This document shows, one piece after another, positions 47,514-57,492 of a stretch of 64,000 nt of DNA (its first letter is position 1; the number at the start of each line of letters is the position of its first letter). The DNA is from Pirellulales bacterium (GTDB taxonomy: Bacteria > Planctomycetota > Planctomycetia > Pirellulales > JAEUIK01): positions 1 through 64,000 of the forward strand of contig JAIBBY010000024.1 in NCBI GenBank assembly GCA_019694455.1, written 5' to 3'. Made by a program: the position numbers and the translations under genes. The notes beneath the pieces were generated by a model, which saw nothing but the letters and a program-made list of their open reading frames with translations, made no database searches and was not told the origin of the DNA.

Positions 47514-48080
47514 ATTGCTTCCCTGATGAGCAGTCTAATGGCGGACAATCAAGTTCTCGGATTCGTTCGCCACTCGCGGCGCCAGCAGCGCAGGCATTGG
47601 AATCCCGCACGCTTCGCGGCACGAACACAAACCGCAAATTGTAGCGAATCGGCCTCACCGCGCTGACACCGCTTGCCGCGCGCGGCACGGCATCTGCTCC
47701 TTCCCGGCCGCCGCGCTGCTTGTTTTGCCGTCTCGCGTCGAGATCGCCAGCGCGCAAGTAGTTGATGTCAAACGATTGCACGGCGGGCGCGGGTCGCCAA
47801 TCGAACCAGAAAAACACGCCGCTTGCGGGCCATTTGGGATTGTAAGATTTGCACCCCTCGACCAAGATGCCGCCCACTTTTGACCCGAAAGTTTTTGGCG
47901 ACGGCGCCCAGCGCACCCTGCAATCCGCCGTCGCCAGGCGCCCCAGCGCTCGACAGACAAACCCTCGGTCGGCCCCGCTGACTGTCCAATCGTCCCCCGC
48001 GGGTGACGGTTGCGCCAGTCGACCGCCCGCGGGAACCGGCAACCACGATGGTTGCCGATACCACTTCCAAGGAGGGAAGC
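47514..48080. other. Intergenic region before metG and the thioredoxin-protease fusion
   Basis: This 567-bp divergent gap lies between two starts. I see no supported gene, RNA gene or strong promoter. The only notable sequence is the good AAGGAGGG ribosome site at 48068-48075, which fixes the start at 48081. Confidence 0.5.
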
Positions 48081-49703
48081 ATGATCTCGCTGCCAGCGGC
48101 CTTGGTCGCCCTCGCCACGCTTGGCGCGGGCGACACCGTCTTGCTTGATTTCTATGCCGACTGGTGTGGCCCTTGCCAACAGATGGGCCCGGTGGTCGAT
48201 CAGCTTGGCGGACTCGGCTACCCAGTCCGCAAGGTCAACATCGATCACGATAAACAGCTCGCCGCGCAATATCGCGTGACCGGCATTCCCTGCTTCGTCC
48301 TGCTGGTCGATGGCCGCGAAGTCGACCGCATGGAAGGCGCCGCCAGCATCGACAGCCTCAAACGCATGCTGGCCAAGGGGGGCGTTGGGCCGGCGGGCGC
48401 CATCGACAACGGCGCGCCCGTAGCACAACAGCCGCCCAGCCTGGCCACGCTTCCCCCGCCGCCGACCGCCAACCCCGCTGGCCTCGGCCATCGGCGTCTC
48501 GACGATTTTCTGCCCGGTGGCGGCGCATCGCCCGTGCGTCCGGCGGCGCAACCGGCCCCGTCGCTGGCTTTGCCACAGCAGACGGCCGCCGCTCCGTTGG
48601 CCGCGCCGCACGCCGCGCCGGCGGCGCCCACCGCGCCCAATGCCAGCGCCTTGCGCGTCGATCCGCAACAACTCGTCGCATCCAGCGTGCGGCTGAAGAT
48701 CGAAGACGCCACCGGCAACTCCTTTGGCAGCGGCACCATCGTCGATGTGCGGGGCGACCAGGCGCTGGTCCTGACCTGCGGGCACATCTTTCGTGACTCA
48801 AAAGGCAAGGGGCGCATCACGGTCGATCTGTTCGGCCCCGGCGCGCCGCAAGGACTAGAAGGGCAAGTCGTCGGTTACTTCGACGGCAACGATCTGCCCG
48901 ACGTGGGACTCGTCAGCTTTCGGCCCGGCGTGCCGGTGCGCGTCGCCCAGGTGGCGCCAGCCGGCCACCGAGTCCAGCGCGGCGATCCGGTCGTCAGCGT
49001 CGGCTGCGACAACGGGGCCGACGCCTCGGCGCGAATCAGTCACGTCGCCTCCATCGACAAGTACCTTGGTCCGCCCAACGTCGAAGTCGCCGGCCAGCCA
49101 GTACAGGGGCGCAGCGGTGGCGGCCTGTTCAACGCCGATGGGCTGGTGATCGGCGTTTGCAACGCCGCCGACCCCAGCGACGACGAAGGTCTGTTTGCCG
49201 CCGTCGCCTCCGTGCATCAACTGCTCGATCACGAAGGCTTGAGCGCCGTCTATCAAAATCGTGGGGCCGCGCTCGCGCAGCAGTCGCAGCCCGGCATCGC
49301 GCCGCTCGGAGAGCTGGTCGATATCCGCTCGCCGCAAATGCCCGATCGCATGCCGCGCGCCATCCCGGCGGGCATGCCGCTCACCAGCAGCGCATCGCCG
49401 CTGGGCCCGCACGAGCAAGCCGCGCTGGCCCAACACCAAGGCGCCGAACTGGTCTGCGTGATCCGGGATCCGCAAGATCCGCACGGCCGCAGCCAGATCG
49501 TGGTGCTCGATCGCGCCTCGCCCGAACTGCTGCGTCAATTGGCGCTGGAGCAAGAGCGACAAAGCGCCGGCGGGACCACATCGCTGGCCGACAGCGGTTT
49601 GCCGCAACCGCCCACCAGGACGGTGGCGCAGCGCCCCGTTACTCCCGCCACGCCAGCCGTCACTCGCCGACCACTCAACTGGTTGGCGCCTGGCACGAAC
49701 TAA
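48081..49703 (+). CDS. Thioredoxin-trypsin-like serine protease fusion
   Basis: The 540-residue protein joins a thioredoxin domain (residues 1-110; active Cys29-x-x-Cys32 in DWCGPC, cis-Pro near TGIPCFVLL) and a trypsin-like domain (about 210-395). A Pro/Ala linker separates them. The protease triad appears as His235 (TCGHIF), Asp274 (LPDVGLVSF) and Ser345 (GRSGGGLF), with oxyanion-like GGGL. No signal peptide is evident. The C-terminal 130 residues are low-complexity. The start at 48081 is set by AAGGAGGG; an upstream ATG at 48003 is possible. Partners are unknown. Confidence 0.85.
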   Translation: MISLPAALVALATLGAGDTVLLDFYADWCGPCQQMGPVVDQLGGLGYPVRKVNIDHDKQLAAQYRVTGIPCFVLLVDGREVDRMEGAASIDSLKRMLAKGGVGPAGAIDNGAPVAQQPPSLATLPPPPTANPAGLGHRRLDDFLPGGGASPVRPAAQPAPSLALPQQTAAAPLAAPHAAPAAPTAPNASALRVDPQQLVASSVRLKIEDATGNSFGSGTIVDVRGDQALVLTCGHIFRDSKGKGRITVDLFGPGAPQGLEGQVVGYFDGNDLPDVGLVSFRPGVPVRVAQVAPAGHRVQRGDPVVSVGCDNGADASARISHVASIDKYLGPPNVEVAGQPVQGRSGGGLFNADGLVIGVCNAADPSDDEGLFAAVASVHQLLDHEGLSAVYQNRGAALAQQSQPGIAPLGELVDIRSPQMPDRMPRAIPAGMPLTSSASPLGPHEQAALAQHQGAELVCVIRDPQDPHGRSQIVVLDRASPELLRQLALEQERQSAGGTTSLADSGLPQPPTRTVAQRPVTPATPAVTRRPLNWLAPGTN

Positions 49704-49751
49704 GCGCCGCGCAACCCCCCAGCTTGCCAATTGTCGCCTGCGCGCCCTGCG

Positions 49752-50225
49752 CTAGCGCACATGGCAACTGGCCATGCCGCGCTTTTCCAAATACTGCTGG
49801 TGGTATTCCTCGGCCCGCCAAAATTCGCAGGCCGGCGCGATCTCGGTGACCACCGCGCGGCGCAATTTGCCACTGGCGTCCAGCGCGCTCTTGGCGGTCT
49901 GCGCCGCCAGGCGCTGCGCATCGCTGTGATAAAAAATCGCCGAGCGGTACTGCGATCCGTAGTCTGGCCCCTGCCGATTGAGCTGCGTCGGATCGTGGCT
50001 GGCCCAAAACACATCCAGCAACTGCCCGTAGCTGACATGCGCCGGATCGTACTCCACGTCCACCGCCTCGGCGTGGCCCGTGTCATCGCCGCACACTTGC
50101 TCGTAGGTGGGGTCTTTGAGGTCGCCCCCGGTGTAGCCTACGGCCGTGCTCAGCACGCCCGGCACGCTTCGAAACGCCGCCTCAACTCCCCAAAAACAGC
50201 CCGCCGCGAACGTCGCCCGTTCCAT
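49752..50225 (-). CDS. msrA: Peptide-methionine (S)-S-oxide reductase
   Basis: MsrA reduces methionine-S-sulfoxide in proteins. The 157 residues contain the catalytic Cys10 in [18 protein letters not shown] and the YGSQYRS segment, and the [11 protein letters not shown]-terminal motif. The start at ATG 50225 has AGGGAGGAG upstream. A final Cys in MASCHVR may serve as a resolving cysteine. It stands alone here, divergent from an oxidoreductase gene. Confidence 0.93.
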   Translation of the reverse strand: MERATFAAGCFWGVEAAFRSVPGVLSTAVGYTGGDLKDPTYEQVCGDDTGHAEAVDVEYDPAHVSYGQLLDVFWASHDPTQLNRQGPDYGSQYRSAIFYHSDAQRLAAQTAKSALDASGKLRRAVVTEIAPACEFWRAEEYHQQYLEKRGMASCHVR

Positions 50226-50468
50226 TACATTCTCCTCCCTCTCTGTTCGTTCCCAACACCCGTATTTGTACGTAACGCTTCTTGGGGGGTTCGCAACAAA
50301 ATGTCGCCAATTTTGAGAAATATTTGACGCCCGCCGTTGGTTCGCCGCGCGACCCAAAGGCTTGCATCGCGCCATGCGGCGCGCCATCCTGTCTCACCGA
50401 CGTCACGCTACATCTTAGCGGCGGGACGCCCCGCCGCATTGCCACGGAATATCGAAAGGAGCCCATCT

Positions 50469-51788
50469 GTGAGTCGACAACCTCGTCGCGATTTTCTCAA
50501 GGCCAGCGCGCTGGCCGGCGCTGGTTACTTCGTCGCTGGCGGCACGACCCCCGCGTTGAGCCGATCGGCCAATGAAAAACTCAACATCGCCGTGGTCGGT
50601 TGCGGCGGCAAAGGTCAGAGCGATACCGAGCACGCCGGCTCGCAAAACATCGTCGCGCTTTGCGACGTCGACGATCATCGCGGCGCGGCGTCGTTCAAAA
50701 AGTTCCCCGATGCCAAACGCTACAAAGACTTTCGCGAGATGCTCGAAAAAGAGAAGTCGATCGACGCCGTGGTGGTGAGCACGCCCGATCACACCCATGC
50801 GCCAGCCGCGGCCATGGCCATTCGACTCGGCAAGCATGTCTACTGCCAGAAGCCGCTCACCCATACCGTCTACGAAGCCCGCACCCTGCGCGACCTGGCT
50901 CGCGAGTACAAGGTGGCCACCCAGATGGGCAACCAAGGGACGGCCAGCAGCGGCTTCCGCCAAGGTGTCGAGGTATTGCAGTCGGGCGCCATCGGCCCGG
51001 TGAAGGAGATTCACGTTTGGACGAATCGCCCTATCTGGCCGCAAGGCGTCGAGCGGCCGCCGGCCGATCAAGTGCCGGCGCATGTCGATTGGAATCTGTG
51101 GCTCGGCCCCGCGCCAGAGCAGGCGTATAGCAAGCGCTACGTTCCCTTCTCGTGGCGCGGTTTCTGGGATTTTGGCACCGGCGCGCTCGGCGACATGGCC
51201 TGCCATACCGCCAACCTGGCGTTCATGGCCCTCAAGCTGACCCAGCCCACCAGCATCGAGGCCGAAAGCGATGGCTCCGGCACCGATGTCTCGCCACCCA
51301 AGCAGAGCAAGATTCGCTTCGAGTTTCCCGCCAGCGGCGATCGACAGGCGGTCACCATGTTCTGGTACGACAAGAGCAACCTGCCGCCGGCCGAGCTGTC
51401 GCACGGGCATAAGCTCTCCGACAGTGGGCTGTTGCTCGTCGGCGAGAAAGGGGTGTTCTTCTCGCCAAACGACTACGGCGCCGCGCATCAATTGTTGCCG
51501 GAGGCCGACTTCAAGGACTACAAGGCGCCCGAGCCCAGCTTGCCGCGCCTGGCCGACGATGGCGACAACGGCCACATGCAAGAGTTCATTGCGGCCTGCA
51601 AGGGAGGTCCGCCCGCCATGTCGAACTTCGACTACGCCGCCAACATGACCGAGGCCATCTTGCTCGGCAACGTGGCGCTGCGCGTCGGCAAGAAGATTCT
51701 CTGGGACGCCGAAAAGCTCGAGGCCACCAATTGCCCCGAGGCGGCCCAGTACGTCCGCACCGAGTATCGCTCTGGCTGGACGCTGTAA
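50469..51788 (+). CDS. Gfo/Idh/MocA-family oxidoreductase with TAT signal
   Basis: From GTG 50469 the protein has 439 residues and a twin-arginine leader (RQPRRDFLKASALAGAGYF). The Rossmann fold shows NIAVVGCGGKGQ and the catalytic-type motif HVYCQKPLTHT, in which the Lys-Pro pair is kept. The substrate domain ends YRSGWTL. These planctomycete paralogues are exported folded, probably with bound NAD(P). The GTG is chosen because AAAGGAG lies about 8 bp upstream. It ends before a bidirectional terminator. Confidence 0.88.
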   Translation: MSRQPRRDFLKASALAGAGYFVAGGTTPALSRSANEKLNIAVVGCGGKGQSDTEHAGSQNIVALCDVDDHRGAASFKKFPDAKRYKDFREMLEKEKSIDAVVVSTPDHTHAPAAAMAIRLGKHVYCQKPLTHTVYEARTLRDLAREYKVATQMGNQGTASSGFRQGVEVLQSGAIGPVKEIHVWTNRPIWPQGVERPPADQVPAHVDWNLWLGPAPEQAYSKRYVPFSWRGFWDFGTGALGDMACHTANLAFMALKLTQPTSIEAESDGSGTDVSPPKQSKIRFEFPASGDRQAVTMFWYDKSNLPPAELSHGHKLSDSGLLLVGEKGVFFSPNDYGAAHQLLPEADFKDYKAPEPSLPRLADDGDNGHMQEFIAACKGGPPAMSNFDYAANMTEAILLGNVALRVGKKILWDAEKLEATNCPEAAQYVRTEYRSGWTL

Positions 51789-51830
51789 GCGCAGCGCCGC
51801 TTGCGCGTTCAGCGGTCAATCAACCGACTA

Positions 51831-51865
51831 AAAAAGCCCTGGGAGGGTCGCTTCCCAGGGCTTTT
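51831..51865. terminator. Bidirectional intrinsic terminator
   Basis: AAAAGCCCTGGGA (51832-51844) and TCCCAGGGCTTTT (51853-51865) form a perfect stem flanked by A and T runs, so it works in either direction. It sits between the convergent genes ending at 51788 and 51892. Confidence 0.9.
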
Positions 51866-51891
51866 GATTTTCTGTGGCGCACGGCTGGCGC

Positions 51892-53037
51892 TTACAGATC
51901 TTTGCGGAAGATGCGATAGCGCTTGTACGGTCGGCCGCCGATCTCGGCGTCGAAGCGGTTGATGTTTTCGTTGTCTTCCAGGTTCCAGCCCAGCTCCAGA
52001 TACTTGTAATGCTTCTTCTCGCGCAACAAGTGGTTCAAGTGGTCGAACACCACCAGCGGCAAGCCCACCTTCTGCGCCTCTTGCTTGAAGCCAAACAGGA
52101 TCGCCCGCAGCCCGCAAACCTCGTGGCGGTAGCGCCAATAAGTGAGCAGCCCCAGCACGCCGACCTTGCCGTTGAAGCGCTTCAGCAGCGGATTGATGTC
52201 GGGGATGATGACGCAAATGCCCACCGGCTCGCCATGGAAGTAAACAAATAGCACCAGGTCGGGGTCGATGATCCGCAGTAGCGTCTCGCCCATCTGGTCC
52301 ATCTCGGCGTCGGTCATTGGGACGAATCCCCAACTCTTCGACCATGTGGCGTGATAAATCTCTTTGATCAGCGCCAACTCGCTATGAAAATCTTTCTTCT
52401 TCGCCGCGCGAATCGAAATGTTGTTGTTCCGGCGGATGCGCGCCGCCAATCGGCCCACGCGCTCCGCCGGCGCGTTCTGCGGTTCCAGCAATAACGAGAT
52501 CAGGTCTTTTTCCTTCACCAGGCCGTGGTTCTCGGCCAAATCCACGTAGTAGCGCGGGTTGTACGGCATCATGACGCAAGGGGGATATTGGTAGCCGTCG
52601 ATCAACATGCCAATTTCGTAGTTGGTCGACGGGTTCAACGGCCCGCGCAAAAAGTCCATGCCGCGATCGCGCGCCCACTGCTCCGCCGCGCCGAACAAGC
52701 TGCTGGCCACACGCTGGTCGTCGATCGATTCAAAAAACCCCCACGCCCCCATCCGCTCGTTGTGAAACTCGTTGTAGTTGCGATCGACATGCGCCACGAT
52801 GCGGCCCACCGCTTGATTACCGCGCATCGCGAGAAACAGTTCGCGCTCCGAGAATTGCCAAAACGGGTGGCGCTCGCGATCGAGCAGATGGCGCACCTCG
52901 CTCTTCAGCGGCGGCGCCCAATTCGGCTCTCCCTCATAAAGCCGCCACGGCAGGTCGATGAATTGCCTCATCTCCCCCGCGGTGCGCACCGGGGTGATCT
53001 GCACGTCCGCCACGGGCAACACTCCTACAACACTCAT
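51892..53037 (-). CDS. GNAT-like N-acyltransferase family protein
   Basis: The 381 residues look like the YghO-like acyltransferase group. An N-terminal domain has RQFIDLPWRLYEGEPNWAPP and the AMRGNQAVGRIVAHVDRNYN strand. A central GNAT-like fold has VYFHGEPVGICVIIPDINP and the end NLEDNENINRFDAEIGGRPY. The substrate is unknown; in other bacteria such proteins have been linked to lipid synthesis, which I cannot show here. There is no signal peptide. Confidence 0.75.
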   Translation of the reverse strand: MSVVGVLPVADVQITPVRTAGEMRQFIDLPWRLYEGEPNWAPPLKSEVRHLLDRERHPFWQFSERELFLAMRGNQAVGRIVAHVDRNYNEFHNERMGAWGFFESIDDQRVASSLFGAAEQWARDRGMDFLRGPLNPSTNYEIGMLIDGYQYPPCVMMPYNPRYYVDLAENHGLVKEKDLISLLLEPQNAPAERVGRLAARIRRNNNISIRAAKKKDFHSELALIKEIYHATWSKSWGFVPMTDAEMDQMGETLLRIIDPDLVLFVYFHGEPVGICVIIPDINPLLKRFNGKVGVLGLLTYWRYRHEVCGLRAILFGFKQEAQKVGLPLVVFDHLNHLLREKKHYKYLELGWNLEDNENINRFDAEIGGRPYKRYRIFRKDL

Positions 53038-53501
53038 GGCGCCTCGATCCTTCGGTTGACTGAAGATGAGATGGGCGCGATACCGCCGCCGGCCAATTGG
53101 TTTGCGAAGGTGACCGCAGTAACGCTGCGTAACTGGTCGGCGGGCGCGCCAGGGTTCAATCTACGGCGCCGCCGGTCCTTCGCAAGCAAACTACCGCCGA
53201 AATCCGAATTTGCCGTTCGCGCCGATTGCATCGCCTGGGCGAAGCTAACTCTTGCCGTGGACATGGTTTTCTTTTTCGTTGACCCGCCAGTTCGCCCCAT
53301 CTAGCATGGAACCAGACGCCCCCAGACGCTGGCGGCCTATCGCCCGGGTGGCCTTTTCCTCAACCCCCGCCCTTCGGCTCATCTTGGCGGTCGCCACACG
53401 CCGCCAGTCGCGATCTTGTCTAAAATCGGGCTAGGGTCCGCCCCGTTTGGGCCCGCGAATGAAACCGCCTTCCCACTTGGCATAGTTCGGAACACGCAAC
53501 G
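53038..53501. other. Intergenic region, no supported gene
   Basis: This 464-bp divergent gap separates the GNAT-like gene and the coiled-coil gene. Short frames cross it without family motifs. A pyrimidine tract (TTTTCTTTTTCG) occurs near 53265-53280. I found no reliable promoter pair. Confidence 0.5.
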
Positions 53502-54935
53502 ATGGCTCGCCGCGAGAATCAAGGCTATCAAATCGCCGTGGTGTCTCTTTTGATCCTCTGGATCATGACCACGGTCGGCATGTTCGTCTTCTTCAATAAG
53601 TACAAGACGGTGTTCGCCCAGTCAGAGAAAGACAAGGCGGACAACCAAAACTCGCAGCAAGCGCTGCGCACCGCCGGCGAAGACATCGACAAGCTCAAGC
53701 AATGGATGGGCTTTGAGCAGTCGACCAGCACCGCCGAGATCGAGAAGGCGGCCGGCGCCGATTGGGAGCGCTTCGCCGCCACGCTGCCGCAGGCGCAGCG
53801 CAACTATCGAGCCGCGCTGGAGCAAACCGCCGCTTCCTTGGGCGACGCGCAGAACAACCTCCGCGTTTCGCACGAAGAGGTCCAAAGCCTCAAAGACCGC
53901 AACGAAGCGCGCGAGGCCGCCAAAGACAAACAAATCGCCGAACATCGCGCTGAGTTGGACAAGACCCGCACCGAACTGGCCGACATGCGATCCAAGTACG
54001 ACGAGGCCCGCGCCGGACTCGAACAGCAGCGCGACGCGGCCCATCAAGAATCGCAAAAGACCAAGACACTGCTCACCTCCACGCAGCAAGAGTTTGACCA
54101 GCATGTGTCCAAATCCAAGCAGGACGTCAACTTCAAAAACCAGGAAATCAAGAAACGCAACGAACAAATCGCCGAACTGCGCGGCGAGACGCCGGGCGTG
54201 GCCGATGGTCGCATCCGCAAGATCGATCAACACACCGGCGTGGTGTGGATCAACGTCGGCCAGGCCGACGCCCTCCGCCGCCAGGTGACCTTTAGCGTCT
54301 ATGGCCTCGACAACAACGGCGTGGCCCGCGCCAAGCGCAAGGGCGCCATTGAGGTCACCCGCGTGCTGGGCCCGCACCTGGCGGAGGCCCGCATCCTCGA
54401 AGACAAAACCGACGATCCCATCGTCACCGGCGACGAAATCTACAGCCCCCTCTGGCAGCCTGGGCGCCCCGAGCGCTTTGCCCTGGCCGGCTTCTTCGAC
54501 ATCGACGGCGACGACCACAGCGACCGCCAGATCATCCAAGAACTGGTCAGCATGAATGGCGGCATCATCGACGCCGAGCTCGACGACCAAGGCAATGAGA
54601 CCGGCGCCATGACCATTGAAACTCGCTTTCTCGTGGTCGGCGACGAAAAAGAAAACATCGTCTCCAAACTCGGCGCCATCAAAGCCCGCGCGCAAGAACT
54701 GGGGGTCGAAGTCCTGCCCATGTCCAAGTTCCTCGATCACATCGGCTGGAAGAACACCAACAAGGTGCTTCGCTTCGGCAGCGATCAACATCGCGACTTC
54801 ACCGCCCCCATCCCCGATGGCGGCGTGCGTACCTCGTCGGGCATCACGACCGATCACTTCCGTAAGCGCTATCCGCGCGAGGCCGAAACCAAGCATCCCA
54901 CCAGTAGCGCCTTCGACGACGCGGGTTCGAAGTAG
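53502..54935 (+). CDS. Membrane-anchored coiled-coil protein
   Basis: The 477 residues begin with a membrane segment (IAVVSLLILWIMTTVGMFVF). A long coiled coil follows (about 40-230) with a Gln/Glu/Lys-rich heptad pattern such as RAELDKTRTELADMRSKYDE. A C-terminal domain (about 235-430) has VWINVGQADALRRQVTFSVY and FDIDGDDHSDRQIIQELVSM. I do not know a named family. The topology suggests a periplasmic coiled coil tethered to the inner membrane, similar in build to some planctomycete conserved proteins. Confidence 0.8.
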   Translation: MARRENQGYQIAVVSLLILWIMTTVGMFVFFNKYKTVFAQSEKDKADNQNSQQALRTAGEDIDKLKQWMGFEQSTSTAEIEKAAGADWERFAATLPQAQRNYRAALEQTAASLGDAQNNLRVSHEEVQSLKDRNEAREAAKDKQIAEHRAELDKTRTELADMRSKYDEARAGLEQQRDAAHQESQKTKTLLTSTQQEFDQHVSKSKQDVNFKNQEIKKRNEQIAELRGETPGVADGRIRKIDQHTGVVWINVGQADALRRQVTFSVYGLDNNGVARAKRKGAIEVTRVLGPHLAEARILEDKTDDPIVTGDEIYSPLWQPGRPERFALAGFFDIDGDDHSDRQIIQELVSMNGGIIDAELDDQGNETGAMTIETRFLVVGDEKENIVSKLGAIKARAQELGVEVLPMSKFLDHIGWKNTNKVLRFGSDQHRDFTAPIPDGGVRTSSGITTDHFRKRYPREAETKHPTSSAFDDAGSK

Positions 54936-55008
54936 CGGCTCAAGTTGCGCGGGCGGAGCGGGGTGAAGATAGCCCCGATGCTTGCTTCACCCGATGGATA
55001 GCTGCTTG

Positions 55009-55404
55009 CTACGGAAACAGCCGCGCCTGCAGGGCGCGCAGTTCCGCCCCGTGGCGCGCCGCGAAGTCGGCCGGCAATTGCCGCGCGTCGAAGCGCTCTG
55101 GCGCTAGGAACAAGTGCGCTGGCTCGTTCAAGTCCCCCTGCCGGGCCAACTCTTGCAATACTCGGCGCTGCGGAGCCCCCAGGCCGTGCAACTGGCATAG
55201 CGCCAAAAACAACCCTCGTGTACTGTGGCGTCGCCGCTGTTGCACATAGCCAAACACCAGCCAGCCCAGCCCCGCCAGGATCAAACCGGCGACCGTCAAC
55301 ACCGCGAAGAGCGCCGCGGCGCTGCTAGCGCCCGGCGCCGAGTGATCGCCGCTCACCCGGCTCATTGCCGATTGCCACGGATACAAGGCCGCCAGCAAGC
55401 TCAT
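55009..55404 (-). CDS. Small membrane protein of unknown function
   Basis: This 131-residue protein has one hydrophobic segment (about 30-52, LFAVLTVAGLILAGLGWLVF). It ends in a helical soluble part (RRHSTRGLFLALCQLHGLGA, FAARHGAELRALQARLF). It overlaps the HEAT-repeat gene by 4 bp (ATGA), so the two are coupled. I recognise no family. Confidence 0.65.
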   Translation of the reverse strand: MSLLAALYPWQSAMSRVSGDHSAPGASSAAALFAVLTVAGLILAGLGWLVFGYVQQRRRHSTRGLFLALCQLHGLGAPQRRVLQELARQGDLNEPAHLFLAPERFDARQLPADFAARHGAELRALQARLFP

Positions 55405-57122
55405 GATGCGGCCTCCATCGGAAGTTGACTGTCCAGTGGCGCGCCCAAGTTGGCAGGGACGACAAATGGCGCGGCGCGTTCCTCACCTGTTTGCCCCGCC
55501 AACGCCTGCAAGGCCGCCTCTTTCACCATCGGCGTCGCATCGACGCTCGCCACTTCCAAGGCCGCCCGCGCGCTCGGCGTGCCGACGCGCGCCAGTCGCC
55601 GCGCCGCCTCGGCGCGTGTGAAGCCGTCGCTGTCCGCCAATAGCGCCACCACCGACGATTCCACTTCGGCCAGCAGTCCCAGCGATTCCGCCGCGGCCAA
55701 CGCTCGTAGGCGGCGCGCGCGCACCGGCGAACGCAGTTCTTCGTGCAACCGCGACGCCGCTTCGTCGTCGACCTGCCGCACCAGTTCGCCCGTGCTGGCG
55801 CGGGTTTCCGGGGTCAGGCTGTCGTACAGACTCAGGTAGCGGTCAAAACTGAACTCGCTCAACGATTCGCGCGCCGCCGCGCGCACCAGCGCGTGTGGGC
55901 TGTTCAAGCGATCGATCAGTTGCTGCAACGCGCCCGGCACGCCGCGCGAGCGCAACTGCGCAATGAGGATCGACTGCACCTCGGCGTCGACATCGCCCAG
56001 CGCCTCGATCGCCAGCGCGTTCGCCTCGGCGCCGGCGAAATCGGCCAATGCGCGCGCCGCCGCGCGGCGGGCTGCTAGCTGTCCATGGCACAACAGGTAC
56101 GCCACCAGTCGAAACGCCTGCTGGCGCTTCATGCGCGAGGCCAGCACCATCCGCAGCGCCGCCAGTTGCGCGGCGTCGCTCAGCGTGCCCAGCACGCCTT
56201 GGTCGCAATAGACCCAAGCAAACGCCTCGATGCGCCGCACGTTGCGCTCAAACGGCGTCCACTCGTGTTGGGCCACCTGATTGAGCAGTGTCCGCAGGAA
56301 CTCGGGATCGGCGCGCCGCCCCAAGATCACGAGCGCGCCCGACGGCGGCAGCGGCGCGTCCAAAAAGCTCACCACCAACCGCAAAATGCCAGGATGCTGA
56401 TTCCGCGACAGCACATCGCAAACCGCCAGATAGGCGCCGTTGTGCGGATCGCCCAATATCTCCAACAGGCCAGCCGTCTCCCGATCGGCCAATCGCAGGT
56501 ACGACTCCACCACTTCGCGCCGCCGGTGCAGGCCAAAGCGGCGCACCGAGGCCTCCAGGCTTTCCAGGCTGCGGATGCGGAGCAACTCGGGGTTGGCCAG
56601 CGCCCTGTGGTTGCGGTGCAGTTCGTCGTACAACTGCTCGCACAGCGCCGCCAAGGTGCGGGCCGCCAACTCAGGGTTGGGATGCGCCGGGTCCTCCAGC
56701 GCGGTGATCAGCGTGCCAATCGAGGCGAACTCGTGGTTCCGCAAGATCTCGTGACAGGCGTTGACGAAAGTTTGCAGGTCGGGGCCCAGCACCGCGTCGC
56801 GCAGGGCCAACGCCAAACTGCCTTGCTCCTCTTCCAAAACGCGCCGCGCGCGCGGCCCCAAGATGTGCAGTCGGCGCAAGATCTCTCGTTGTCCGCTGCC
56901 GCTGCGCCGTCGCAACATCGTTCGCAAGGCCCCGTCGCGGATCGCCTCGCTTGGCGAATCGAGCGCGGCCGCCAACAGCGGCGCGGCCCACTCGTCGCTC
57001 GCGCTCGTCAAGAATTCGAAGGTCTTTTGCAATCCGTCCGACACGGGGCCGATCTCTCGGGGGCGGCGCTCGCCGGCGCCGTTGCTTGATTTCGCGGGGA
57101 ATGCCGACGAAACTGAAGCCAT
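55401..57122 (-). CDS. HEAT-repeat protein
   Basis: This 573-residue protein is a chain of helical pairs with the HEAT/PBS-lyase-like rhythm, as in AAPLLAAALDSPSEAIRDGA, ARRAAARALADFAGAEANAL and PSARAALEVASVDATPMVKE. HEAT arrays are protein-binding scaffolds. No enzymatic motif or membrane segment is visible. The start ATG 57122 is preferred to a TTG at 57137. It forms a two-gene unit with the membrane protein at 55009. Confidence 0.8.
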   Translation of the reverse strand: MASVSSAFPAKSSNGAGERRPREIGPVSDGLQKTFEFLTSASDEWAAPLLAAALDSPSEAIRDGALRTMLRRRSGSGQREILRRLHILGPRARRVLEEEQGSLALALRDAVLGPDLQTFVNACHEILRNHEFASIGTLITALEDPAHPNPELAARTLAALCEQLYDELHRNHRALANPELLRIRSLESLEASVRRFGLHRRREVVESYLRLADRETAGLLEILGDPHNGAYLAVCDVLSRNQHPGILRLVVSFLDAPLPPSGALVILGRRADPEFLRTLLNQVAQHEWTPFERNVRRIEAFAWVYCDQGVLGTLSDAAQLAALRMVLASRMKRQQAFRLVAYLLCHGQLAARRAAARALADFAGAEANALAIEALGDVDAEVQSILIAQLRSRGVPGALQQLIDRLNSPHALVRAAARESLSEFSFDRYLSLYDSLTPETRASTGELVRQVDDEAASRLHEELRSPVRARRLRALAAAESLGLLAEVESSVVALLADSDGFTRAEAARRLARVGTPSARAALEVASVDATPMVKEAALQALAGQTGEERAAPFVVPANLGAPLDSQLPMEAAS

Positions 57123-57210
57123 GGGACCGCCGCGCAAGCCCCGCTCGCGGCATCAAAAGCCGGCCATCCCCACGACAACTCTAGGTCAGCCGCGGCGCGC
57201 CAAGGATCGT

Positions 57211-57489
57211 ATGGACCGACAAGAAATATTGGATCGCGAGTATCTGGACATTCGCGCCCGCCTGCTGGCGGTCGCCGCGCAGTTGGATCGTATCGATCGC
57301 GCCGACGGCGCCGATCGCGACGACCCCCGGCTGGCCGCAATTCGCCGCGCGGTCGAAATCCTGCTCTCCAGTCAATCGGGTCGCGCCGAGGCCGTGCAGC
57401 TCACTTTCTCGCTGCCGTACGACGCCGCCTGGAAGCAAAAATTCAACCTGGCGGCCGCGGGCAACCACTCCACCGGGCGCGGAGCATAA
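57211..57489 (+). CDS. Small hypothetical protein upstream of the TatD-like gene
   Basis: The 92 residues are mainly helical and charged (RQEILDREYLDIRARLLAVA, PRLAAIRRAVEILLSSQ), ending AWKQKFNLAAAG. I recognise no family. It starts at ATG 57211 after AAGGAT, and a 3-bp gap joins it to the TatD-like gene, so they should be cotranscribed and functionally linked. Confidence 0.6.
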   Translation: MDRQEILDREYLDIRARLLAVAAQLDRIDRADGADRDDPRLAAIRRAVEILLSSQSGRAEAVQLTFSLPYDAAWKQKFNLAAAGNHSTGRGA

Positions 57490-57492
57490 ACC

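Noticed and set aside
52525-53304. 259-codon plus-strand frame over the GNAT-like gene
   Set aside because: It is mostly antisense to the GNAT-like protein and carries no motif of its own.
55403-57089. Several plus-strand frames over the HEAT-repeat gene
   Set aside because: They are antisense shadows; the minus-strand protein has a clear helical repeat and a coupled downstream gene.
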